From Rhodospirillaceae bacterium (GTDB lineage: Bacteria > Pseudomonadota > Alphaproteobacteria > Kiloniellales > DSM-21159), in NCBI GenBank assembly GCA_006969625.1, contig CP030885.1, positions 1,798,001 through 1,862,000 of the forward strand: a stretch of 64,000 nt of DNA. The letters run 5' to 3'. Within the stretch, counting starts at the first letter, position 1. Each line of letters opens with the position of its first letter. The notes under the pieces were generated by a model. That model saw only the letters and a list, made by a program, of their open reading frames with translations. It was not told where the DNA came from and did no database searches. A program made the position numbers and the translations under genes. Below, piece after piece: positions 7,948 through 15,570 of the stretch.

Positions 7948-10191
7948 TCAGGGCGCCGTGAAGGTCGCCGCCTTGTCGGGCCGATCCTGGAACAGCGTCA
8001 GTTGCTGCGTGATCTCGGCCATGTCGGACCGGCTGTAGCCGTCCGGCTTGTGCGCCCGTCCTGCGATGATCTTGGTGACGATGCCGTCCCAGTCCTGCGG
8101 ATAGATCTCCGGGTAGGCGGCGGCGAGGTAAACCGTGAGCTGGGTGCGGTCCATGCCGTTGAAATCCACCGCCTCTTGGGCGTTGTAGGGCTGCAGCCAG
8201 GCCAGCAGGTTGGTGACCAGACGCTGCGAGACCGGGACCAGCGCGACGATCTGCGGGCCGCGGTCCTGAGGCGCATGGGCGTACTGCATCGCGTGGCCGA
8301 TCAACGTGTAGAGGTTTTCCGGCAGCAGCGTGGTCGTCAGGTTTTCGTATTGGGTGCGAGCCGACTGGCCCTTGAGGTCCTCGAGGATGCCGGCGTAATC
8401 GGGCACGAAGTCCGCGTCTCTCAAGTAGCGCCGCAGGCTGAGTGCGGCCCGACGCATCGTGTCGACCTTGGCGTCGGCGTCCTGCGCCGCCTGGCCGATG
8501 GCCGTCAGGGCATCCTGGCTGGCGGGCAGGAAGGCGTGGCAGAGCTGCGCCAGGCGCTGCCCCTCGGCCATGGTGGCAATCAGGTAGAAGTCGGTGATCC
8601 CCTCGATCTGGCTGCGGATGGTGCCGAGCTGGTCGCCGGCGTTGACGGTGCGCTGGTTGAGCCGCGCCGGCAGGTTGAGCATGGCCGCCATGACGCTGGG
8701 GATCGTCCCCTGTTCGGTGAAGTAGTCGAGCAGCCGCACCGTCTCCGCCGCGCTGCCGGCGCCGAAGGTCTTCAGGCGGTTGAGGCGCAGGCTGACGGTA
8801 CGGTCGTGGTCGTCGCCGGCGCGCACCGGCTGCAGGTCGCGGTCCAGGGCGCTCGCCTGGGTGACCAGTCCGGCCGGCTGGCTGAGATAGGCTTGGCGGA
8901 CCGCCTGGCCGCCGGCGCGCGAGGCCAGGCCGAAGGCCGCTGCGCCGATCACCTCCAGGCCGGTGAAACGGCCGCCGTAGCTGTCGCGCAGGCCAAACAC
9001 CGTCTCGAACCAGCGCCCGAAGCGCTGATTGCGGTCGTAGATCGGCTGCAGCCGCCCATCCGCCGCGACGATCGGATCCAGCACCTTGGCCGCGCCGACG
9101 CGGATCAGGCTGGCGCCGACCACCTCCTCCAGGCTGGGATCCTGGCCGAGCGCGAAGACGTAGTAGTCGACATCGAAGGTGTCGTTGGGCGGTGCGGTGC
9201 CGTCGTCAAGCCGCTTCGGATTCTCCAGGGTCAGCCTGACGGCGCTGTCGAAGGCATCGCCCGTCCAGGCGGCTGCGGTCACCCGGTTGTAGTTGAGCGC
9301 GCAGGCTTCGGCTCTCTGGATCGCAGCGCGGCCGGACTGGCCCTCGATCCGGTAGTGCCGGCTCGGCAGCCAGGCCGGGCGCGTGCCCCAGCCGCCGCGG
9401 ATCATCCAGGTCAGGTCCAGGCCGGCGTCCAATGCGCCGATGGCCGCGTCGATGCCGGCGTTCGGCCCGACCACGGCGACGCGCGTATCCGGCGGCAGCG
9501 TGGTGCGGATGCGCATAAAGCTGTCGAGGTCCAGAAGCCGCGAGTTCGGGGGGTAGCGAAGGCGCGTGGGGCGCGGGTCGTTCGGGTCGACATTGATGAG
9601 GATCGCGTCGCGCGCGCCGGGCGGCACGTCGCCGGCCGGCGGTGGCATGTGTGGCCCGGCGCCGCCGCCGTAGACCACCTTCAAGGCGGTGCAGGTGTTG
9701 TTGGGCGCATCGTAGCGGGGATCCGAGTGCCCTTGCGTGGCGGCCTTGTAGGTGAGGGTGTAGACCGGGATCGTCTCGCCGGGCCCGCGTGCGAAAACCT
9801 GGGCGCCCTCGAGCTGGTACTGGATCGTTTCGTTGGCTTGCAGCGTGTAGGTGCTGCGTTCGATCCGGGTCACCATGCCGAAGATGTTGTCGACGATCCG
9901 ATTTCGGTCCCGCGCCAGATCGCGCAGCGTCGTGTCGATGATCGTGCCGTTGTCGTCGGCCAGGTCCTGGCGGTCCGGCATCTCGTGCGGTTTCACCGGT
10001 GTACGGTCGCGCTGGGCGTAGAGGTAGGCGCGGTGGTTGAGCACACCGTCGCCGCGGATGATTCGGGCCCAGGCATCGGTACCGCCGATCAAGGCGAACC
10101 GGCTGAAGGGACGCAGCTCCGCCATCAGCAGGTAGGTGGCGACGCTGTAGCCGCCGCCGACGAAGACGATGTCGTAGTCGGGAAGTGCCAC
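7948..10191 (-). CDS. Uncharacterised Rossmann-fold (FAD/NAD-binding-like) protein
   Basis: A 747-residue protein of unknown function. It starts with a flavoprotein-like dinucleotide-binding strand (DYDIVFVGGGYSVATYLL). A second Rossmann-like segment, RVAVVGPNAGIDAAIGALDAGLDLTWMIRGG, resembles the NAD(P) subdomain of two-dinucleotide-binding flavoproteins, and DYYVFALGQDPSLEEVVGA follows. The C-terminal third (from about residue 480) is helical and matches nothing I recognise. The GTG at 10191 is chosen because GAGGAAA stands 5 nt before it and the VALPDYDIVFVGGG start fits the fold. The open extension upstream overlaps the preceding gene in another frame. The gene lies 10 nt downstream of a Pro-rich gene, so the two probably form an operon. 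Confidence 0.7.
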   Translation of the reverse strand: MALPDYDIVFVGGGYSVATYLLMAELRPFSRFALIGGTDAWARIIRGDGVLNHRAYLYAQRDRTPVKPHEMPDRQDLADDNGTIIDTTLRDLARDRNRIVDNIFGMVTRIERSTYTLQANETIQYQLEGAQVFARGPGETIPVYTLTYKAATQGHSDPRYDAPNNTCTALKVVYGGGAGPHMPPPAGDVPPGARDAILINVDPNDPRPTRLRYPPNSRLLDLDSFMRIRTTLPPDTRVAVVGPNAGIDAAIGALDAGLDLTWMIRGGWGTRPAWLPSRHYRIEGQSGRAAIQRAEACALNYNRVTAAAWTGDAFDSAVRLTLENPKRLDDGTAPPNDTFDVDYYVFALGQDPSLEEVVGASLIRVGAAKVLDPIVAADGRLQPIYDRNQRFGRWFETVFGLRDSYGGRFTGLEVIGAAAFGLASRAGGQAVRQAYLSQPAGLVTQASALDRDLQPVRAGDDHDRTVSLRLNRLKTFGAGSAAETVRLLDYFTEQGTIPSVMAAMLNLPARLNQRTVNAGDQLGTIRSQIEGITDFYLIATMAEGQRLAQLCHAFLPASQDALTAIGQAAQDADAKVDTMRRAALSLRRYLRDADFVPDYAGILEDLKGQSARTQYENLTTTLLPENLYTLIGHAMQYAHAPQDRGPQIVALVPVSQRLVTNLLAWLQPYNAQEAVDFNGMDRTQLTVYLAAAYPEIYPQDWDGIVTKIIAGRAHKPDGYSRSDMAEITQQLTLFQDRPDKAATFTAP

Positions 10192-10201
10192 GGCGGTTTC
10201 C

Positions 10202-10909
10202 TCAGCTCTTGGACGAGGTCGAAGGGCTCGAGACTTCGTCGGGCGAGCCGCTTTGGTCTGTGCGCTGGAGGTCCGGCGCTGTGCTCTCCGTCTCGCCCAG
10301 GCTGTCGGCCCACTGCCGCATGCTCTCGTCCGCACTGCGAGTGTTTGGTGGAGGTTCCTCGTAGGTCTCCGGCGTCGGTGCGGGAGCCGGCGACGGCGAA
10401 GGGGCCGGCGCCGGGCTGGGCGCGGGTGCGGGCGCTGGTGCCGGAGTGGGCGCGGGGCTAGGGGACGGCGAAGGGCTCGGCGATGGCGCGGGCGCGGGAC
10501 CCGGAGCGGTCGCGGCTGTCAGGGCGGTCGTCTCGGCGATCACCGAACCCACGGCATCCTGGGCGATGGCGATCTTGGCGTTGCTGGCCTGGTTGACCTC
10601 GGGTGGGGCGGTGCGTGCCGTATTGAGCTGGCCCAGCTTGGACTGCTTGGTGTTGGTGTCGTTCAGGGCCTGCAGCAGGCGTGCGGTCTGCTCGGAACTG
10701 TCGTGCAGCGCGACCAGCGTTTCGGACGACGGGTCGGACTGCGCCTGCACCGTCTGAAGTTGCTGCAGATAGGGGGTGAGCTGCTCGAGGGCCGGCTTCA
10801 GGTCGGGGCGCGTGTTGAAGTCGGGGCGCGCCTTCAGGTCGGCCGTGACGTCGCGTACGGCGGGCACGGCGGCGGCGAGGGCGGCGGTCAATCCGCTCGA
10901 GGTCGGCAT
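10202..10909 (-). CDS. Hypothetical protein with a long (Pro-Ala/Ser) low-complexity tract
   Basis: About 235 residues, not assigned to any family. The N-terminal half is helical (GLTAALAAAVPAVRDVTADLKARPDF; PALEQLTPYLQQLQTVQAQ; ETLVALHDSSEQTARLLQALND) and looks like a small coiled-coil or helical bundle. Next comes a roughly 55-residue tract of alternating Pro with Ala, Ser or Thr, then an acidic Ser-rich tail. There is no signal peptide, so the tract is more likely a spacer or a crowding segment than a periplasmic spanning element. An ATG 48 nt upstream is also possible. The gene is followed after 10 nt by the Rossmann-fold protein, suggesting that the two act together. Confidence 0.6.
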   Translation of the reverse strand: MPTSSGLTAALAAAVPAVRDVTADLKARPDFNTRPDLKPALEQLTPYLQQLQTVQAQSDPSSETLVALHDSSEQTARLLQALNDTNTKQSKLGQLNTARTAPPEVNQASNAKIAIAQDAVGSVIAETTALTAATAPGPAPAPSPSPSPSPSPAPTPAPAPAPAPSPAPAPSPSPAPAPTPETYEEPPPNTRSADESMRQWADSLGETESTAPDLQRTDQSGSPDEVSSPSTSSKS

Positions 10910-10990
10910 GGCGCATCCGGTCCGAAGGGCAGGGCTTCGTCCTTCAGACGCCGGCATGCCGGGCGGCGTGACGCCCGTGCCCTCTGGTCC

Positions 10991-11506
10991 CTACAGGTCC
11001 TTGGGCCGAAGGAAGGCTTCGAGCCGACAGGTCTCAGGGGTCAGCCCGGTCCAATGCGGCGTGTCGATGGCGATGGCGGCGACCGCGGCGGTCGGGAACT
11101 TGTCGTGCAGGCGCGCGATGTCGGGGCCGGGGCCACGCGTCCCGACCAACCGCAGGGCCAGGTTCTCAAGCCCGGGGTTGTGGCCGATCACCGCCAGACA
11201 GGACGTGGCGTCGGGCGCGCGGTGAATGTTGCGTAGGATCTGGGCTGGGCTGGCGAGATAGAGGCCGCGCAGGATCCGCACCTCGGGGTCGCCACCCAAG
11301 GGTGCTGCGCTTAGCTCCCAGGTCTGCCGCGTTCTCAGCGCGGCGGAGCAAAGCACGAGGTCCGGCCGCCAACCGCGCTCGGCCATCGCCGCCGCCACCT
11401 TGGGTGCGGCTTTGCGACCACGTGGCGCCAAAGGCCGCTCGAAGTCTTCCAGCCGCGCATCGTTCCAGTCGGACTTAGCGTGGCGGTAGAGCAGAAGCCG
11501 CTTCAT
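10991..11506 (-). CDS. SixA-like histidine phosphatase family protein
   Basis: A 171-residue single-domain member of the histidine phosphatase (phosphoglycerate mutase-like) superfamily. The catalytic loop is LLLYRHAKSDWND at the N-terminus (RHA, with the nucleophilic His). The second conserved His is in VIGHNPGLENLA. The size and the RHAKS start match SixA, the phosphohistidine phosphatase acting on phosphorelay or PTS-Ntr proteins, and its alphaproteobacterial relatives. The true substrate cannot be deduced. It lies upstream of the Pro-rich/Rossmann pair on the same strand, about 80 nt from it. Confidence 0.87.
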   Translation of the reverse strand: MKRLLLYRHAKSDWNDARLEDFERPLAPRGRKAAPKVAAAMAERGWRPDLVLCSAALRTRQTWELSAAPLGGDPEVRILRGLYLASPAQILRNIHRAPDATSCLAVIGHNPGLENLALRLVGTRGPGPDIARLHDKFPTAAVAAIAIDTPHWTGLTPETCRLEAFLRPKDL

Positions 11507-11717
11507 GCCGAATTCCTTCGTGGCGCCGGTGTTCGAGGCGATCGACTCGACCGCGGCCCACTCGAACGGTCAATCCGCCTCATGCGTCATGACCAGGCGG
11601 GCCGCCCGCGCCTCATCTTCGGCGGAATAGCCTGTCGTCGTGGCACATTCTTCTCAAGAGCCGGAGCCTCCGCCAAACCTAGGGCGGTTCGATCCAACGA
11701 GGTTCCGGGCGGCACAC

Positions 11718-12884
11718 CTAGTACGAGCGCGGCAGCCCGAGGACGTGTTGGCCGAGGTAGGAGAGGATCATGTTAGTCGAAACGGGCGCGACCTGGTACA
11801 GCCGCGTCTCGCGCCACTTGCGCTCGACGTCGTAGTCCTCGGCGAAGCCGAAGCCGCCATGCGTCTGCAGGCAGGCCTCTCCGGCCGCCCAGCTCGCCTC
11901 GGCCGCCAGATACTTCGCCATGTTGGCCGCCGGACCGATCGACTGGCCGGAGTCGAAGGCCATCGCCGCCTTGCGGACCATCAGCGCGGCCGCCTCGGTC
12001 TGGGAATAGGCCTTGGCGATCGGGAACTGGACCCCCTGGTTTGCGCCGATCGGCCGGCCGAAGACGACGCGCTCGCACGCATACTTGACGGCGGTTTCGA
12101 TGAACCATCGCGCGTCGCCGACGCATTCGGCCGCGATCAGCACGCGCTCGGCGTTCATGCCGTCCAGAACGTAGCGGAAGCCCTTGCCCTCCTCGCCGAC
12201 CAGGTTGTCGGCCGGGACCTCCAGGTCGTCGAAGAATATCTCGGTGGTCGAGTGGTTGATCATCGTGCGGATCGGCCGGATCGTCAGGCCGTTGCCCCGC
12301 GCCTCGCGCATGTCCACGATGAAGGTCGATAGGCCCTCGTCGCGCTTTTCCACCTCTTCCCTTGACGAGGTTCGCGCCAGCAGCAGCATCAGGTCGGAAT
12401 GCTCCGCCCGGCTGGTCCAGACCTTCTGGCCGTTGACGCGGTAGCGGTCGCCCTCGCGCACGGCGGTGGTGCGCAGGCTCAGCGTGTCGGTACCCGACGT
12501 CGGCTCGGTGACCCCGAAGGCCTGCAGGCGGACCTCGCCGCCGGCGATCTGCGGCAGCCACCGGCGCTTCTGTGCCGTAGAGCCATGCCGCAGGATCGTG
12601 CCCATGATGTACATCTGGGCGTGGCAGGCGGCCGAGTTGCCGCCGGACTTGTGGATCTCCTCCAGAATCGCCGCCGCGTGCACGAGGCCGAGGCTGGAGC
12701 CGCCGTATTCCTCGGGGATGAGCGCGGCCAAGTAACCGGCCTGGGTGAGCGCCTCGACGAAGGCCTGCGGGTAGGCGCGCTGGCGGTCGCAGGTGCGCCA
12801 GTAGGCGCCGTCGAAACGGCTGCAAAGCTGCGCCACGCCCGCGCGGATCGCTCTGGTCTCTTCGTCACCGTCACCGTCCTGCAC
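11718..12884 (-). CDS. Acyl-CoA dehydrogenase family protein
   Basis: A 388-residue FAD-dependent acyl-CoA dehydrogenase. Visible signatures are the N-terminal helical domain with LIPEEYGGSSLGL, the FAD/substrate loop AFGVTEPTSGTDTLSLRTTA, VWTSRAEHSDLMLLLART, the C-terminal helical domain with NAERVLIAAECVGDARW and RVVFGRPIGANQGVQF, and the end motif THGGFGFAEDYDVERKWRETRLYQVAPVSTNMILSYLGQHVLGLPRSY. It would oxidise an acyl-CoA and pass electrons to ETF; chain length or branching is not predictable. The start is GTG preceded by AAGGGAA. The gene stands alone, with no thioesterase, ETF or enoyl-CoA hydratase beside it. Confidence 0.9.
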   Translation of the reverse strand: MQDGDGDEETRAIRAGVAQLCSRFDGAYWRTCDRQRAYPQAFVEALTQAGYLAALIPEEYGGSSLGLVHAAAILEEIHKSGGNSAACHAQMYIMGTILRHGSTAQKRRWLPQIAGGEVRLQAFGVTEPTSGTDTLSLRTTAVREGDRYRVNGQKVWTSRAEHSDLMLLLARTSSREEVEKRDEGLSTFIVDMREARGNGLTIRPIRTMINHSTTEIFFDDLEVPADNLVGEEGKGFRYVLDGMNAERVLIAAECVGDARWFIETAVKYACERVVFGRPIGANQGVQFPIAKAYSQTEAAALMVRKAAMAFDSGQSIGPAANMAKYLAAEASWAAGEACLQTHGGFGFAEDYDVERKWRETRLYQVAPVSTNMILSYLGQHVLGLPRSY

Positions 12885-12991
12885 GTCGTTCCCTTCTTCG
12901 GCCGCCCTTCGAGCGGCAGCGCTTTAGCCATGCCGGCAGTGTCTCAAACCGAGGCGGCCCGGCCGTTGCGCAGGCGATCGGATCGCGAATC

Positions 12992-14059
12992 TCAGTCGCG
13001 CTGGCGTTGCTGCCAGGCGGGGAAGTCGTCCTCGGCCGGATGCTTGCTGACCGCGACGGCGGCGGTGCCGTCGGGCTGCATGACATAGATCTCGCGGTTG
13101 CCGTCGCGCTCGGAGACGAAGGCGATCTGCTTGCCGTCGTGCCGCCAGACGGGAAAACCGTCGTAGCCCTCGTTGTCGGTCAGCCGCCGGGGGACGCCGC
13201 CGCGCGAGTCGACGATGTAGATCTCGGGGTTCCCGGCGCGCTCGGAGACGAAGGCGATCTGCTTGCCGTCGGGTGACCAGGCCGGAAACGTGTCGGCCGC
13301 GTCGTCCCGCGTCAGACGCCGCAAGCCTGTGCCGTCACCGTCCATCACGTAAATGTCGGCGTTGTCGTTGCGGTAGGAGACGAAGGCGATCTGCGCGCCG
13401 TCCCATGACCAGGCCGGGAACTCGTCGACGGCCGGGTCGTCGGTCAAGCGCGTCTGCTCCTCACCGTCGCCGTCCATCAGATAGATCTCGCGGTTGCCGT
13501 CGCGCTCGGAGACGAAGGCGATGCGCTCGCCGTCGTCCCGGGTCCACGACCAGCTAGGGAAGCCATCGTAGGCGGGTTGCCGGGTCAGGCGCTTCTGCCC
13601 GCTGCCGTCCGGCTCCATGACGTAGATCTCCCGGTTGCCGTCGCGCTCGCTTTCGAAGGCGATCCGCGGCGACTCCGACAGCCACGACCAGGCGACGAAG
13701 CCGTCTTCGGCAGGCGACCGGGTCAGGCGTGTCGCGGTTTCGCCGTCGAGATCCATGACGTAGATGTCGAGGTTGCCCCGACGCTCGGATTCGAAGGCGA
13801 TGCGCTTGCCGTCCGGCGAAAGGGACGGGAAGCCGTCGTAGCCGGGGTGGTCGGTGAGTCGGCGCACCTTCATGGTGCCGGGTTCGACGAGGTAGAGTTC
13901 GGGGTTGCCGTCGCGGTCGGACTCGAAGGCGAGAGCGACGTCTGCCGGCGCCTCCGCCGCCTGTGCGTCGGCGGCGTGTGCGTAGGCCCCAGGCATCGCG
14001 CCGGTCAGGATGCCGGCGAGCAGACCGAAGTACACCGTGTGCCGGGCGTTCTTGCGCAT
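12992..14059 (-). CDS. Secreted TolB-like seven-repeat beta-propeller protein
   Basis: A 355-residue exported protein. A signal peptide (KNARHTVYFGLLAGILTGAMPGAYAHA) is followed by seven near-identical repeats of about 43 residues with the core IAFxSERDGNxEIYVMxxDG...RRLTxxPAxDxFPAWSxDGxx. This is the PD40/WD40-like repeat of TolB and DPP-IV propellers, and seven copies imply a complete seven-bladed propeller with no extra domain. TolB itself has an additional N-terminal domain and lies in a tol-pal operon, so this is not TolB. The ATG at 14059 follows a GAGGGAGA ribosome-binding site; a GTG 21 nt upstream would place that site inside the gene. Function is unknown. Confidence 0.83.
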   Translation of the reverse strand: MRKNARHTVYFGLLAGILTGAMPGAYAHAADAQAAEAPADVALAFESDRDGNPELYLVEPGTMKVRRLTDHPGYDGFPSLSPDGKRIAFESERRGNLDIYVMDLDGETATRLTRSPAEDGFVAWSWLSESPRIAFESERDGNREIYVMEPDGSGQKRLTRQPAYDGFPSWSWTRDDGERIAFVSERDGNREIYLMDGDGEEQTRLTDDPAVDEFPAWSWDGAQIAFVSYRNDNADIYVMDGDGTGLRRLTRDDAADTFPAWSPDGKQIAFVSERAGNPEIYIVDSRGGVPRRLTDNEGYDGFPVWRHDGKQIAFVSERDGNREIYVMQPDGTAAVAVSKHPAEDDFPAWQQRQRD

Positions 14060-14113
14060 CTTCTTTCTCCCTCTGCTCACGATCGCCGAGCGGTGGTCGG
14101 CGCTGCCTAAGCT

Positions 14114-15229
14114 TCAGTGCATCAGCGTCCGCCGCTCGAGCTCTTCGAGCGCCGAGCGGATGCGATCCTCGCTCGTCTGTGTCTGCACCCATGTCATGGT
14201 CTCGTGGATCCCGTCCTCGAGGGTGACCTGCGGTCGGTAGCCGAGATCCATCTCGATCTGCGAAATGTCGGCGAAGCAGTGTCGGATGTCGCCGGCCCGG
14301 TAGCGGTTGACGATGTCCGGCGGCAGGTCGCGGCCGAGTTGCTTGGCGAGGATCTTCACGATGTCGAGCACGGTGACGGCGCGCCCGGTTGCCACATTGT
14401 AGACCTTGCCCGCCGCCGCGTCGCTGTCGAGCGCAAGCAGGTTGGCACGCACCACGTCCGACACATGCACGAAGTCGCGGCTCTGGCGGCCGTCTTCGAA
14501 CACCAACGGCCGATGCCCGTGCATCATCTGCGAGGAGAAGATCGCCAGCGCCCCGGTGTAGGGATTGGACAGCGCCTGACGCGGCCCGTAGGTGTTGAAG
14601 TAGCGCAGCGCAACCGCAGGGATGTCGTAGGCCGCCCCGGCGACCAGAAACAGCTCCTCGTGATCGCGCTTGGTCACCGCATAGACGGAGGTGGGCATCA
14701 ACCGCTTCGTCTCCGGCGTCGGCACCGGGCTCAGTACGGCGCCGTCGCCCTCGTGCAGCTCCCAGTCGTGCACCTCGAGTTGCGCCGCCGGGCGCGGCAG
14801 CGGCTCGACGAGCCCGCCGTCGTGCGAGACGTAGGCGCCTTCTCCATAGATCGACATGGAGGAGGCGACGAGGATCTTGCGGATCCGGTCGCGCCGCTCC
14901 GCGACGGCCTGCAGCAATACGCCGGCGCCGTAGCTGTTCACAGAGACGTAGTGATCGATCTCGTACATCGACTGGCCGACACCGACCGCTGCGGCTTCGT
15001 GGAAGACGGCCTCGACGCCGTCGAGCGCCTTGGCGACCGCATCCGGGTTGCGCACGTCGCCGCGCAGGAATTCGGCGTGGGGCGAGAGGTAGGAGGGCGG
15101 CTCCGACGCGTCCCCGTGGACCTGCGGGCAGAGGTTGTCGAGTACGCGAACCTCATGGCCCGCGTTCAGCAGTGCATCCACCAGATGCGAACCGATGAAG
15201 CCCGCTCCCCCTGTCACCAAGACCCGCAT
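14114..15229 (-). CDS. NAD-dependent epimerase/dehydratase (nucleotide-sugar SDR)
   Basis: A 371-residue extended SDR acting on a nucleotide sugar. NAD-binding TGGAGFIG is at residues 6-13 and the catalytic pair YxxxK is Y183-K187 (VYAVTKRDHEE). The Ser in VASSMSIYG and the sugar-binding RYFNTYGPRQALSNPYTG region are also present. The insert between residues 140 and 180, and the general sequence, resemble dTDP-L-rhamnose 4-epimerase-like or UDP-glucose 4-epimerase-like proteins, and the exact substrate is unresolved. A perfect FNR/FixK-type box lies 69 nt upstream of the start, placing this gene under a likely oxygen-responsive promoter. Confidence 0.85.
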   Translation of the reverse strand: MRVLVTGGAGFIGSHLVDALLNAGHEVRVLDNLCPQVHGDASEPPSYLSPHAEFLRGDVRNPDAVAKALDGVEAVFHEAAAVGVGQSMYEIDHYVSVNSYGAGVLLQAVAERRDRIRKILVASSMSIYGEGAYVSHDGGLVEPLPRPAAQLEVHDWELHEGDGAVLSPVPTPETKRLMPTSVYAVTKRDHEELFLVAGAAYDIPAVALRYFNTYGPRQALSNPYTGALAIFSSQMMHGHRPLVFEDGRQSRDFVHVSDVVRANLLALDSDAAAGKVYNVATGRAVTVLDIVKILAKQLGRDLPPDIVNRYRAGDIRHCFADISQIEMDLGYRPQVTLEDGIHETMTWVQTQTSEDRIRSALEELERRTLMH

Positions 15230-15570
15230 GACGCCCCCCGGCGATTAGTCGGCTAATTCATCCGGGCTGAGCTAGCTACCGTGGGCGTTTCGCTGCGTTG
15301 ATCTCGATCAAGACCCCTACGCGGTGCTTGCCGGACTCTCGTCCGGTGGCGCCCGACGACCTCTTTGGAGGGCCTGCCCGGACCGGGGCGGCACGGCATG
15401 CGCTTTCGAATTCGAGGCGCCACTCGAACGCGTGCCGGCGCGATCGCGCGAACTCGGCGAGATCTCTTCGAGCTTGCCCGTTTGCTGTCAGGTCGAACGT
15501 GGCTGGGGACTCGCCCACGGCCCACCCTTCACTCGTCCGGCGCCTGTGCGGTAAGCTCCGCGCTACAGTG
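15230..15570. other. Intergenic region upstream of the epimerase gene
   Basis: 341 nt between the epimerase start and the 3' end of the GH10-like gene. It holds the FNR/FixK-like box at 15298-15311. Several short open frames on both strands have no ribosome-binding site or recognisable protein features, so I see no gene here. Confidence 0.6.
15298..15311 (-). promoter_or_regulatory. Perfect FNR/FixK-type box
   Basis: The sequence TTGATCTCGATCAA is an exact TTGAT-N4-ATCAA palindrome. Its centre at 15304.5 would place a class II (-41.5) start site near 15263, about 34 nt before the epimerase ATG, which is a standard geometry. A weak TAGCTA at the right place could serve as the -10 element. The site class is well established (FNR, FixK, FnrL, Anr); which protein binds here is inferred. 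Confidence 0.65.

Noticed and set aside
8002..10461. An 819-codon plus-strand ORF antisense to the Rossmann-fold gene
   Set aside because: Composition is Arg/Gln/Val-rich without domains, a typical shadow in high-GC DNA. The opposite strand has a good start site and recognisable nucleotide-binding motifs.
10357..10520. The GC-rich tandem-like sequence as a CRISPR or satellite array
   Set aside because: It is the coding sequence of a Pro-Ala/Ser tract. Units are codon pairs with no spacer structure.
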